In this document: in pieces, positions 9,706 through 21,010 of the stretch
How the letters are laid out: each line of letters opens with the position of its first letter
Numbering within the stretch: the stretch's first letter is position 1
NCBI GenBank assembly: GCA_001969505.1
Contig: LSSK01000051.1
Location: forward strand, 1-47,448
Reading direction: 5' to 3'
Source of the DNA: Zancudomyces culisetae
Lineage: Eukaryota > Kickxellomycota > Harpellomycetes > Harpellales > Legeriomycetaceae
Length of the DNA: 47,448 nucleotides
The notes under the pieces: model-generated
What the model was told of the DNA's origin: nothing
Databases searched by the model: none
The model's input: the letters and a program-made list of their open reading frames with translations, nothing else
Made by a program: the position numbers and the translations under genes

Positions 9706-10946
9706 ATGAGAAGTGCAGCAGAAAACATAAGATACAAAACAAACATAATTGTGGATTTTATTCTCGAAAACCTTGCAAAAAACAAACAAAAAGGTTATGT
9801 CTCGGGGATAAGTAGAATTGGGGACGGAAATATCGGCATCGGTCCGAATAAACATAAAAAGGCATTGATTGTCGGGTTTTCGGGTCCACAGGGTTCAGGT
9901 ATCAATAAATTAAAAATGTATAGTTGAAACTAACATGTCGAGTAATATACCAACTAATCAGCTAACACACTCACTTTGGAATTACAATAGGAAAAACCAC
10001 TTTGAGCAGTAATGTTGCTAGTACTCTGAATAAAGAGCATGGTTTAAAGTGCATAGCCTTCTCGTCAGATGATTTGTACCTACCATTCGTAGAGCAACTC
10101 AAAGTTGCACAAGTTAATGCTGGAAACAAATTACTAGAGTATAGAGGAAATGCTGGTACAGTTGACGCGGCCTTAGGGAGAGAAATATTGCTTAAACTGA
10201 AAGGGGAAACAGAAAAACTCGGTGGCGATAATAATAGTGGCAACCAAGAAGGTGGCAATTTAATTGAAATTCCAAGATACGATAAAGGGCTTAATCAAGG
10301 TAGAGGTGATAGAGCACCAAAAGACCAGTGGATTAAGGTGGAGACTGGAACCGGAGGAGCTGGTGTGAGTACTGATGTAGATGTGGTTTTGTTTGAGGGA
10401 TGGAATATGGGCTTCTTGCCTGTGTCTGATTCTGCGGTGGAAAAAATATTTGCAGATAATCACAAAGCCAAACAGACATCCAAGAATAAAAGTGAAAATA
10501 AGCAAGTAAATGAGAATGAAGGTGGAAATGAGGATGGGGATGAAACGGCCTCAGAAATTGAAAATCCTTACCACTACACTCTGCAACACAAACTACAAGA
10601 CATAAAAACAATTAACAACAATTTGAAGCAACATCAGCAAAAATGGTACGGGCTCTTTGATTTATTCGTGTATATCAGGACAGACAATCTAAATAATATC
10701 TACGAATGGCGAATTGAGCAAGAAAAGCAGTTGCTAAAACAGAAAGACAGCACGAACCGTGGTGCAATGACGGATGATCAAGTCCAAGAATTTGTAGCGC
10801 GCTTCATGCCGTGCTATGAAGTTAACGGTACAGAGCTGTCGCGCGTGGGTCGTGTTACGGGTCCAGAAAATGCACATCACCCTCCACCAATCCTGACACT
10901 GGTTTTTGACAAGTTTAGAGACCTAGTTGCGTCAAGTACCGCATAG
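9706..10946 (+). CDS. TDA10: Tda10-like ATP-dependent P-loop kinase (YGR205W / glycerate kinase-like family)
   Basis: A small-molecule kinase of the fold shared by yeast Tda10 (YGR205W), pantothenate kinase and plant glycerate 3-kinase; the substrate in yeast is not established. Exon 1 is 9706-9898 and exon 2 is 9991-10946, giving 382 residues. The intron splits the Walker A motif, which becomes GPQGSGKT at 60-67 only after splicing; this is strong evidence for the gene model. Further family features are the FSSDDLYL segment, the IPRYDKGLNQGRGDR substrate loop, VVLFEGWNMGF (Walker B region) and the late YEWRIEQEKQL and VQEFVARFMPCYE segments. It is longer than the roughly 290-residue yeast protein because of hydrophilic insertions, mainly a Lys/Asn/Glu-rich one near 10470-10560. 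The frame could be extended to a TTG at 9700, but ATG 9706 is the eukaryotic start. The 3' end overlaps the next gene. Confidence 0.9.
9899..9990 (+). other. Intron in the Tda10-like gene
   Basis: 92 bp. The donor is GTATCA and the acceptor ACAATAG. GCTAAC at 9961-9966 is the best branch site because no AG lies between it and the acceptor. AACTAAC at 9928-9934 is another candidate. Splicing restores the P-loop. Confidence 0.9.
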
Positions 10947-11850
10947 AATATTCGAAACACACAAACGTGGCTGCATTTGCTGGTGCCGCCCTAAGAAGGC
11001 ATGGCACAAGCCCTCTATATAACCCGCGTATTCCCTCAGTCTGCAGAGAGCTTCTCAAACATGCCATGGTTGAGCTGTACTTCCTGTCCTTTCCTTGCAC
11101 GAATCCGTCTGTTTGCAATTTACTCTTGATTGCATCAACCGGATACAATAGCAACCACAAGGCATATCCGGCACATGACCCAAAGGCACTGAGCTCAAGG
11201 GTTGACAACTTGTCTCTACCTGATAATCCCTTTTGCTTGATTTGTCTCTGTACCAAATATTCATATGTCGCAAAATAAACTCCATACCCGAAAAATTCTC
11301 TGTACATTGTTGCAACTTGCCCCTTGTACACACCCTTTAGTCCATGTTCGCTGTATATTTTCCTAACACAGTCAAGAGTTCCCTTGTACTTTGATTCTCC
11401 TTCGGCAGCGGCTGTTTGTACTTGCATCCGAACCCTGATGTGCTCCACTGGTCCTGAAACCACACTGTTTAGCACACCTGCTGTGGCACCTGCAATAAAC
11501 AGCTGCGAGACGCTAAGCTCATCTGGCTTATTTTTCCTTCGGTTTTGTTCATAGAAGCGCCGCTTCATCGCTTCAAGTCCAAAAAACTGGATCGAAACAC
11601 ATAACCCTACTCCCATCAGTGGACTCATTGTACCCTTGTATAGACCTAGAAGCCCGTCATTTTTTACGGTCTTTTTCAGACAGTCCAGTGGCCCCTTGTA
11701 CATGTCACTTTGTGTCTGTAATCGAACCTTTATTGTGTCAAAGGGTTGACCTGCCAAAACCTGACCTATTCCACCTATCCATCCTGCAGCCAAATCTAGT
11801 GCAACCTGATTCCCGCCCGAACTCGCTTTCTTTTTGTCTGTGGCTTCCAT
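10915..11850 (-). CDS. YMC1: Mitochondrial carrier of the Ymc1/Ymc2 type
   Basis: An inner-membrane solute carrier of the SLC25 family, 311 residues, about 300 being usual. Three repeats are visible, each with a PxDxxK-like signature: QPFDTIKVRLQT in the first, GPVEHIRVRMQVQ in the second and YPVDAIKSKLQTD in the third. The SGPVEHIRVRMQ and FGYGVYFATYEYL segments and the LRAAPANAATF end match the Ymc1/Ymc2/Crc1 branch, whose members carry glycine, other amino acids or carnitine. Ymc1 is the closest by recalled motifs, but I cannot decide the substrate. ATG 11850 gives MEATDKKK; an in-frame TTG at 11865 is not a likely start. The stop lies inside the coding end of the convergent Tda10-like gene. 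A CACGTG lies about 395 bp upstream. Confidence 0.9.
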   Translation of the reverse strand: MEATDKKKASSGGNQVALDLAAGWIGGIGQVLAGQPFDTIKVRLQTQSDMYKGPLDCLKKTVKNDGLLGLYKGTMSPLMGVGLCVSIQFFGLEAMKRRFYEQNRRKNKPDELSVSQLFIAGATAGVLNSVVSGPVEHIRVRMQVQTAAAEGESKYKGTLDCVRKIYSEHGLKGVYKGQVATMYREFFGYGVYFATYEYLVQRQIKQKGLSGRDKLSTLELSAFGSCAGYALWLLLYPVDAIKSKLQTDGFVQGKDRKYSSTMACLRSSLQTEGIRGLYRGLVPCLLRAAPANAATFVCFEYSMRYLTQLGL

Positions 11851-12457
11851 TACAGTCCTGTTCAAAATATTCTCTTTTTTTAGATGTTACCTGGATTTAA
11901 AGTTGAAAGAATGGGAAATATGTAATGAGACAAGGCGGAGTAATATATATTTACCTCCTTTGTTGTGTTTTTTTTTTTGGAGTTATCAAAACGTTTCCCC
12001 TATTTGTTGAAAAAATTGGTTTTTGTTTTTTTTTTTTCACCTGGTGGAAAAGAAGCCCGCCTTTGTGTTGCAAAATTTTCGTTTCCACTCTTTAAAAAAG
12101 CCTAAGACAAACATCAATTTATAACCTGTATCTGGGCAACTTTTTACAAAAGCATAGATTAAAACTCCACATTGATTTGTACATTTGCACTATTTTCAAA
12201 CTGCTCTTGCGGTTTGAAACACCCCAAGGTAGCCCTGTATACAGCACGTGTGGGCTTTAAATTTTCAAATAGAGCAAAACGTACTGACCAGTGCACTAAA
12301 AGGGAGAATCTACCCTAAATTGGAGCAATAATGATTAAAGACGCAACTATGAGTTTTGTCTATGTGGTACATATTTCTTTTTTTATTTTATTTATGGATA
12401 TAAAGTAGTAGAAACTAAGATTCTTTATGAGCAAGCATAGCAAAACCACTATTCCCT
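11851..12457. other. Intergenic region (607 bp)
   Basis: Promoter of the carrier gene and 3' region of the next minus-strand gene. It holds several long poly-T runs (near 11970 and 12031) and a palindromic CACGTG at about 12245-12250, the core of Cbf1/Pho4/Tye7-type sites. Confidence 0.5.
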
Positions 12458-14254
12458 TCAACTTAAGCTGCCAACACCCTCAGTATTGACAGTGTTATCG
12501 ATGCTGTCTTCGTTTAGCGGAATAGCTATGACCACAATATACTTGGTCTTATAATTAATTTGAATTCCTCCACTCTCCAGGATTTTCTTGCTCTCATCAA
12601 TAATGTATGATACAATATCCTTCTGCTGAAGGATATCGTCATTATTGTCATCTGATACTATTTGAAATACGGGAACGAGTACGTTTTCATTACTATCGTT
12701 GAGGTTGGAATCAGAGAAATCAGAGGAGCCAGAAGATGATTGGGGATTTTCTGTAGAAACTGATAGCTTATCGTCGTCACTAGAGCCTGATAAGCCGGTG
12801 TTAATAGCAACATCCAATATTGCCTTGATAATCTTATCAATGGTTGATTTTTTTATGTTTGTTTCAGTACGCTGTGAAGCTCCAAGACCATTGGTATTAG
12901 CGTTACTGTTAGTAGCGTAGAAGGTATTGGACTCTTCACTAGCCTCGAAATTTGTAGCTGCTTCGTTTAGCAACGACAAGTTTTTTTTTATAAACGCAAT
13001 GACGTCGTCCGCTATTTTACTTAAATCGAGCTCTATAACAGTACCATCCGGTGCGATGGGTTCTGGAGAAGAATTTCTGTTTTCTGTACCAGTTGATTCG
13101 GATAGCATGCTAGCACCAGATGTAGATAAACGTGTAGATTGGTCCGCTAAGGGCGTCTTGTGTAGCGGTTGAATGTTTAGACCACCTGGTGTTGTACCTG
13201 ATAAATTCTGTAACACGGGTAAAGTAGATACAGCTGGTGAGCTCTGTGTAGCTATTGGCATGAGTTGTGAGGGTTGTGAGGGTTGTGCATATGGCAGTGA
13301 TGCTTGAGTAATGGTGTTGGTCCTGGGCTCGACAGTTGGTTTTTCGTTATTTTTTAACATATCTTCTATTAGCTGAGTGAGAAAAGATATAGCACTACTG
13401 GCTCCACTTGGGTTGAATTGGCTATTTAGATTTTGACTTGAAGAAGTAGTAGGTGTTGGGGTCCGCGGATCATCAGAGCCAACCAGCCCCCCTGTTTGTA
13501 CTGGGTTTTGAGGTATCAAATCATTAATATTCATACCTGGAGTGACGCTAGCTAACTTCAATAGCAGCGACATTGGCGTTTCTTCAACATTTACGCCAGA
13601 TGTGGAATCAGCTCTTAGACTCTCGTTAGGTACTGCTGAAAGTGCACCGCTGCTGGGTAACGATTCCATAGGTTGTGTGCTGGCTTTCATGGGATTTTTT
13701 GTGGTTTCCAATGTATTTTTTACTGCTTCAAGTATGCTTGATAGTATACCCTCTAGAACGTATAGCAATATACCGGTCATTTGATTGTTTGAGACTTCAT
13801 TAGCTGTGTTTGTTTGTGTAGTTAATGTTATATCATTGTTGTTTTTTTTCTGAGTGAGTTCTTCCAGCAGCTTTGACTGGGTTTGTTGTTGGGATGAATC
13901 CATCACAGTGGATATACCAGGCTTTTCAAGAACAGTTGTAGTGGGCGTAGCCGATAGGCTTGTAGGGTTTGCACTGTTTACATTTACTCTTTGTAAATCT
14001 TGAATGACTGGTTCCAGTAGATGAAGTACGTTATTTGATGCAGGATATGTCGCATCTTCAGGTTGCGCGACTACTTGATTTGGGGACGGAATTATATTAG
14101 ACCCACTTTGCAAGTCTGCTTGTGGCTTCACCACTGCATTTACAACTGTTCCTGCATCGCTTGAAATTATTTCAACCTGACCTTTTGAAATTTGCACGTT
14201 GTTCCGTGAAAACACGCTTAAAGCTAGAAAGGCACTCACTGCTATACTTTTCAT
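12458..14254 (-). CDS. Ser/Thr/Asn-rich probable secreted protein
   Basis: 598 residues from ATG 14254. An in-frame TTG at 14278 would only add ten residues ahead of the signal peptide. The N-terminus MKSIAVSAFLALSVFS resembles a signal peptide with cleavage near residue 16-18. The body is dominated by Ser, Thr, Asn, Gln and Pro, suggesting heavy O-mannosylation. Short amphipathic helices (for example LLYVLEGILSSILEAVKNTL and IAFIKKNLSLLNEAA) are spaced along it. There is no hydrophobic C-terminal tail, so a GPI anchor is unlikely. I recognise no family. It resembles the gene at 1-848 only in style: a signal peptide with low-complexity and helical segments. It may be a lineage-specific surface or matrix protein. 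Confidence 0.75.
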   Translation of the reverse strand: MKSIAVSAFLALSVFSRNNVQISKGQVEIISSDAGTVVNAVVKPQADLQSGSNIIPSPNQVVAQPEDATYPASNNVLHLLEPVIQDLQRVNVNSANPTSLSATPTTTVLEKPGISTVMDSSQQQTQSKLLEELTQKKNNNDITLTTQTNTANEVSNNQMTGILLYVLEGILSSILEAVKNTLETTKNPMKASTQPMESLPSSGALSAVPNESLRADSTSGVNVEETPMSLLLKLASVTPGMNINDLIPQNPVQTGGLVGSDDPRTPTPTTSSSQNLNSQFNPSGASSAISFLTQLIEDMLKNNEKPTVEPRTNTITQASLPYAQPSQPSQLMPIATQSSPAVSTLPVLQNLSGTTPGGLNIQPLHKTPLADQSTRLSTSGASMLSESTGTENRNSSPEPIAPDGTVIELDLSKIADDVIAFIKKNLSLLNEAATNFEASEESNTFYATNSNANTNGLGASQRTETNIKKSTIDKIIKAILDVAINTGLSGSSDDDKLSVSTENPQSSSGSSDFSDSNLNDSNENVLVPVFQIVSDDNNDDILQQKDIVSYIIDESKKILESGGIQINYKTKYIVVIAIPLNEDSIDNTVNTEGVGSLS

Positions 14255-14350
14255 ACTTAAACTATATTTAGAGCACAATATGTATTATTGAATAGAAAAG
14301 AGGGGATAGTTCGGTCTTTGTCTACTTTATGTTGGGTGAAAACTGACTTC

Positions 14351-14358
14351 TTTATATA
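14351..14358 (-). promoter_or_regulatory. TATA box of the secreted-protein gene
   Basis: TATATAAA on the minus strand, about 100 bp upstream of the ATG at 14254. An AGGGG stress-type element (14300-14304) lies between it and the start. Confidence 0.45.
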
Positions 14359-16031
14359 GGGTTTTGTTGGTTTGTTAAATAATATACGTATTAATCTTTT
14401 AACGTTCCCTTAGAATATGCGTGTAAGTTTGAGCATGTATATAAAGCTTTAGTTATAATTAACACTTCACATCAACGAAAACAAGAAATGGGTAGCGTGT
14501 ATTTACCCATCGGGTGAAGGGGGGGGTATATTTTGCCATCAAAAAGGCAATAGTCATAATATTGTGGGTTTTTCATTTAATGTACACGCACGTATATCCT
14601 GTTATGAGCTCCTGATATACTAAAACATGTACTTTTACTCACAGTATATTAACTTGTTTTCGCCTGCATCATTTTCGAAATACTTTCTCATGAGACGCAG
14701 AGTTTAATATTCCCTGCAAACTACATTTTCTACAAAAAAAAATAGGATGTGGAATAGTACACGTGTAAGCTGATAGAACCAAAGTATTACTTTTTTTTAT
14801 TTTGGGTGGTCGTGTTATATTACAATTAAAAAATATCAAACAAAACCCTCTTATATTTCTTCATACTCCGAATATTTTTTTTAGCTGACCCATAGCACTA
14901 CATTACTTGCCATCTGCTATTAGGATGGACTTACTAGTTGTGCATTGGTGGTAATAAATAAATTGCTACACAAGAAACACGTTTAAACTCCGACTCAATA
15001 ACAGGACAAATTTGTTCCAAATTCAAAGTATGTATTCGGTGGATCTAAATAATGCATGTTTTCATCATTACTTATAGGCAGAAGATGTAAATGACGAGGG
15101 CCCAACATAATTACCCACCCATCTCCACTCTGGGTTGCAGAATGCTTTCAAAGTGAGCCCAAATCAGCACTTACAAATATTTCTTCGTTTGGCAAAGCTA
15201 CCCTAGATTCAGGTGTTAGAGCAAAAAAAAAGTTTATATGCTTGGTGTTAAAAGGGACATATCAGATATCAGATATTGGTATCTGTTTTACGGGGGAAAA
15301 AGCGAAAGAAGTTATGAAAAGACGGTATTAATGGTTCTGATTGTAACTTTTATTTTTAACACTTTAGTACCAAAGGTTTTGAAATTATGCTTGCTATATT
15401 TATCTCTGTTCGTGTTACAACCGACACTCTTTAATATATCCAAAAGCGACTATCATATATACAAATTAATCGCCCCAAACCACAGTTTAAGCATGCATCT
15501 GATGGTCCCTTTAATTCACATAATCGCTGATACAGGTCACAGCATATTGCTGTTTTCGAATTTTCAAAAACCATATGATCTAATTGTAAATGCATTTGCG
15601 AAGCCAGTACAACCCCTCTCCTCACGCATGTAAACGTTGGATCTAAGTATATTGGCTGTGTAAGTGCGCTAATTTTTTTTTTTTTTTTTGGCTGAAGATC
15701 CAAAATTTGAAAATCAATGGAGTATGTAAATCCAAGGGAAAAAATATTCACATGGCGTTTGATAGGCTGTTTTACGACCCCTACTCTCTAACATTTAGTA
15801 GCTCGCTATCTTGGGACCATAATGCTTCTGAAAGAAATACAAAATAGTACCCATAAAACAGGCAACATTTATCTTTCAAACAATTTCGGTATTTTTTCTC
15901 CACATTCGTGATACGTATGAAGAATGGTTACATTTACTTTATGAAACCTCTGTCTTGATTTTAGGGGGACAAGAAAAAAAAAAGAAAATCGATAATGGCT
16001 TGAAGTGTGATACAAAAGTCAATCTTTACAC

Positions 16032-16058
16032 TTGATACCATTGATACCATTGATACCA
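16032..16058 (+). repeat. Tandem repeat, 9-bp unit TTGATACCA, three copies
   Basis: Three exact copies of TTGATACCA in direct succession, followed by a poly-T run. Confidence 0.9.
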
Positions 16059-16185
16059 TTTTTTTTTGCCAAAGTGTGTCAGTATCATCTCTTGAAGCAA
16101 CATTTTTTGCTATTTTGCATTTCTAAAGTGTAGATCGCTTCAAATTGAATTTAAGCGTCAAAACCATACTCGACTATTCCGGCGG

Positions 16186-16245
16186 ACCATACCATACAAT
16201 ACCATATCATACCACATCATACCATATTATATTAAATCATATCAC
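16186..16245 (+). repeat. Imperfect CATACCAT-rich repeat
   Basis: Several degenerate copies of a CATACCAT/CATATCAT unit follow one another. The ATACCA core is shared with the tandem repeat 130 bp upstream. Confidence 0.75.
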
Positions 16246-16905
16246 GCACTTTTTTCATTATTTCGTTCCCCCCCCCAATAACTGGCTAAAAAAGGGTGCT
16301 ATAGGTTGTATTTGTAGGGAGGGGGTGTAAGTAAGTTTACTTGAATACTCTTAAGATTTGATCATCAGGGTTGTAGTTATTTTTGGTGCAGGAGTAGTAA
16401 AGTGTGACTCTCATAAATAAATAGATGAGGTTCTAGAAAAATAGTCAATGGTTTATTGATATTTCGACAGCACTGGTAAGCGAGTTGGATATGTGCGCCT
16501 TTGATGTTAAAAGCCTAAGGGTTTAGCATGTGTGGTTTTGGAAAGGTACTTTTGCTGCTATTTCAGCCTCTAATGTGCTCAATATAAAATAACCATTGTA
16601 GATAGGATTAGCAAATTATGAGCTAGTTGTTCAAAAAAGTAGTATTCGGAATAGTTTGGTAAATATTTTCAACTGATACCAACAATCAAATCGTCTAAAA
16701 TTATCAAATTAATTGATGTTAATTAAAAGACTATTAAAAATGCGAGTAGCGGAAAAAATGGTTTTATACTACCTAGGTTGGGGGGGGTTTAGCGAGATAT
16801 TCCAATTGGTTTACTGAAACCAAGTAATTTTTGTGCAGAAAATGGTTTAATTGAACAGCGCTTTATAAAGCAAGTTGAGTTTTGTTAATTTTCATAAATT
16901 ACACA

Positions 16906-17105
16906 GGTTCTAATTAGTGGGGACGTGACACCAATAGATTTTTTTTGAAAATAGAATAGTATAGCCATAACAGTCTTTTCATTTGTGTCTAATATTAATA
17001 TGTAATTTAGAATTTTTGATGATGTGGAGATATTTATTATAATTAATTAGAACCTCCTCTATTATTTTTATTCAAGGAGTTAAGGATACATATGGTTTCA
17101 CGTCC
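16906..17105. repeat. Two motif pairs in inverted orientation
   Basis: GGTTCTAATTA (16906-16916) recurs inverted as TAATTAGAACC (17044-17054). GGACGTGACACC (16921-16932) recurs inverted, with one mismatch, as GGTTTCACGTCC (17094-17105). The order is not nested, so this is not one simple hairpin. Confidence 0.7.
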
Positions 17106-19114
17106 GCACTAGAAGCAACCACGAACACATCCCCAAACGGATATATTTCGATGAAACTAGAGTATATGCTTATGGTTGTTGATTCATAAGTGTAAAGGGG
17201 ATTAGTTCTCATTCTTTTTCAAAAATACTCGAGTGAGGATTTTTTGGACCAAGCGAATACAGCTCTAAGCTTTACACGCAAACGCTGGATATTTTTTTAT
17301 TAACTCAAGCACCATGCTGAAGACTGAAGGCAGACAGTGCGTTCTTAAGTGCGAATATACTAGGTGTGTGTACGCACGGATTGTACACTGGCACAAAGCA
17401 TAAATTGTAGATCCAAACGCTTTTATCAAGTAAAAGGTAGAGCATAGCTATCTCCCTTCCACATAATTTTTTTAATGAAATTTTGTTGTGGTACAAATTT
17501 CCAAAAATATATATATAAATTAATCCTAAAAGGGAAAGATTTGTTCAAAAAACTCGAAATTCATCAATAAATTAAATGCCAGAAAAATCATTTTTATATT
17601 TATTTTTTGGTTACATGACCATTTTATTCTCTAACCTGAAAAGCCGCATTTGCGATAAAACCTAACAAACACTAAAAGCGAAAAAAACAAACTTGATAAC
17701 TTTTATAGATTACAATTTACACTGGAAAATAAAGTAAGATTTGGACGCATATGTGAATTTTTCCCTAGTACACGTCAGTTGTTTTTAACTACGAATAACG
17801 TTTAGCCAAAAGTTAGCATCTCTCCATTTCAATGCTGTCATGAGGATAGCAAGAGAATCAAAAGTGCAGGAAGCATTCCTTTAAGGCAGCCACGTAGTAA
17901 CAGAAAAGGATACTGATTAAATTCTATTTATATCTAAATTCATTGGTAGCGACCTTGGTAATACTTATTTTACACTAAAATAAAAGGGGGGATGCCTTTT
18001 ATCTGGAAAAAATGTTTCGCAAGTAAAAAGTACACTGGATATCCAAATCATGTACAAGAGCATCTATTGTTACTTTGTACTACATAGGATACACAATTCC
18101 AACAACATTAATTAACCACATTTATCCAAAAAATCGATAACTGTTATTATTCTTCTTATACATGTAACCTAGTTGTGCTTTAAAGCCTAAGTCCTTTATA
18201 CGTAAAAGGTAGTATTGACTGACAATAATAAATGGTATAGTGCTTTAGGAAATATTGAGCTCTATAACTATCTAGTGTACAAGATAGCGGAGGTGCATCA
18301 TAGCGAACCTTTCTTTTTTTTTTAAAAAAAACGACGCTTGCAACTGGTAGTTAATGGTTTTAGCTGTGGGTGATATCGGAAAGTCATGCAAGTGTTAATT
18401 TAAGTGCTGCCTTTTGGTATGATTCGCTGAATTGAAAGATGCGCCGTTCTTGTAACGTTGATGTCAAAGTACGCCGCGGTTCGGCAGTTCAATGGTTTCA
18501 ATATATTTATATACTTTTTTTTGTTTGGCATTAGAATGAATGTGGTATACCTATGCGCGGATGGAAGATAAAAAATGATAAACGCCCAGAAAGATTCCTT
18601 ATTAGCCTTTTTATTATATCCCTGTTTCTACAAGCTAGCGCGTTATGTTTTGCAAAAGTACTCAACTAAAAAAAAACAACTTGCAAGATCTGAAACTGAA
18701 ACATGAAACCTCCTGGGTGATTTCGAGTGAGTAACACTACAAATTGTTATAAACATATCCACGAGTAAAATAGAGAAAGATGCAATGTTTACTTCTGCAT
18801 AACTACCAAAAAAAACCACATTAACCGGTGCAAAAGGTTATATAAAAAGCATACTCATTATGGATCTTATAGTTCGATAAGGGTATTCACTTAAGCTGCC
18901 TCCAGTCAAGCGCCAGCTCTATACTGTGATCATTTTACATAAAGTCGAATAAAAAGAGGGGGGACAGCGGTCTATTACACTTGAAAGCCTTTGTATTTAT
19001 AGAAAAGACATCACGCAAAGTACAAATTTGCTTTCTTTAAAAAAGAAAAAAAGGTAGCCGAGTAACCAAGTGTTAGGTATTCAGCCCACAATTTATAACC
19101 ATTTTATATGCTTT

Positions 19115-19127
19115 GGGGGGGGGGGGG
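19115..19127 (+). repeat. G13 homopolymer
   Basis: Thirteen consecutive G in otherwise AT-rich DNA, the longest of several G/C runs in the gene desert. Confidence 0.9.
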
Positions 19128-19658
19128 TTGAGGGGGAACTACTGGTTCTAAATTTCAATTAATAGGGAGTAAAAGTGTTTAAAATGGTATATATATTTAT
19201 TACTAGGTGCTGCTGCTGAGTTGCCACTATATATCTATACAGAGCTTATGATGCATTTGTTTAAATCCACCAAGTAAAAAAGAATGTCTACACTAATGGG
19301 ATGGGTAGCATTCAAGGAAGAAAAGTACGTTTTGCAAGTGCTGTATTAGGCTGAGTTGTACCTCTGAGTAAAGAATCTTTGCTTCCGTCTGGGGTATACT
19401 GTAGCTCTTTAGAAACCCTTCAAAAATAGCTGAGTCAAGTATTTAATTAAAAGTTGGTATCTATATTAGCAAACTCAAAAATGAGCAATAAAAACAGCAA
19501 TGTATTTGATTTGTAACTGCCAGGACAATAAACAATATGTCATGTGTTAGAACTTTTTTTTTTTTTGGAAAAGACTGGTTTCTAGATTACCAGTAAGCCC
19601 TTACTAAAAATATATCCACAAAGCCCATCCTCCTCATACCTTTTTTTGAAGAACAATG

Positions 19659-19822
19659 TGACTCATGGACAATAAACTAGACTTCGGAAAAAATGGTACA
19701 AACCAGACAAAGTCAGGGTCGGAAATACTCCAGACTTCAAGCGAATGACCTTGGGTTCTCTCGGGTTTGGTTTTGAAGAATAACCCTCTCACCAACACTG
19801 CGATTGATGTGGTGATGACTCA
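19659..19822 (+). promoter_or_regulatory. Pair of TGACTCA (AP-1/Gcn4-type) sites
   Basis: TGACTCATGG occurs twice, with cores at 19659-19665 and 19816-19822. TGACTCA is the classical Gcn4/AP-1 bZIP site. The sites lie about 3.5 kb upstream of the zinc-finger gene; function is inferred only from the motif. Confidence 0.35.
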
Positions 19823-21010
19823 TGGTTTCTGACGACTTTATTGAAAATTTTGTTCTTTGGCGACCAATCTCAGAGGTTTTCACAACATTAAAAAAAATTT
19901 TGGGTTCACACCATCACCATCTACACAGGTCAGAATTATATAAAAATCAGTTTATTTTGATACTGAGATGAACTGTCATAACTTAACGCTGTTGGCCAAA
20001 AACAAAAATAAACAAAGTGAAATAAAGGATTTAACTTCAACAGAATTCTACATATTTCAGTCTAACAAAAAAGAATAGCACTGTTCTAGAACTATGGAAT
20101 TATAATGTATGAGGATTATTACGCATCTTTTGAAACATATTCCGACTCTGGTTGTGTAAAATCAAACAGGCCAAAGTAACATTAAAAATTCATAAAAAAT
20201 ATGATGCACCTTAGTTGAGTAATTTTTGTTATTGCTAGCACTCAATCAAAAATGCTTTAGGTCAAGATACTAAATGGATTAGCCAATACATCACAATAAA
20301 TTAAACACTGTTTATATAGTCGATATTTAAATACAGTCATGAGCTGGGTCCTGTTACAGCGAGGCTTAAACTACTTAATAGAGCATACACCAGCATAAAA
20401 AGTAAAGTATGGTTAATTTAGATGCGACCACTATTCGACTTTCAAGACTTATAGTAACAGTTGCGCTATAAACATGAGATAAAGTCAAATATTCGTTGTA
20501 AACTTTAATTTAATTTTACTCTTGTGAAATAACCACAATAGAAAAATATTTTAATATGCACAAATGTGGGAATGTTGAATCGTTAGCCCGCTATTATGAA
20601 GCTCAGCTTTGTTTTAAACGGCAGTAGATGTACCTACATGACAAAATAAATTACAAGCGGCTGAATCATCATCTTTGCACCATCTCCTGGTGGATATATG
20701 GAGTGCCATAGACACAAGAGAGGGATTGGTCGGGTAAACGTTATTTTGAATTTTTTTTGAGCACTACGTGGTGGATGTTTGATAACTTCATTATATAAAA
20801 AAAGGGTGATGGAGTGTCACTTCTAAAATTCTAGTGCTAGAATTATTGTGCTTAATGTTACAAAAAACGTGTGTTCAGTGTTTTTTATTTCCAACTAACA
20901 CTATACCATTATTAAAGCGCACGGTAGAAAATAATTCCGTAAACGGATGGTGGTAGTGGTGATAGAGTGCTTTTTATAAATATATAAGATTATGGTTGAC
21001 GAGTTTTTTT

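Noticed and set aside
15238-15633. 131-codon plus-strand frame in the desert
   Set aside because: Composition follows the surrounding AT-rich DNA, no recognisable motif, and an equally long antisense frame overlaps it.
17985-18010. U5 snRNA-like loop (GCCTTTTAT with a short stem)
   Set aside because: Only a four-pair stem with one G-U, and no Sm site (ATTTTTG) downstream.
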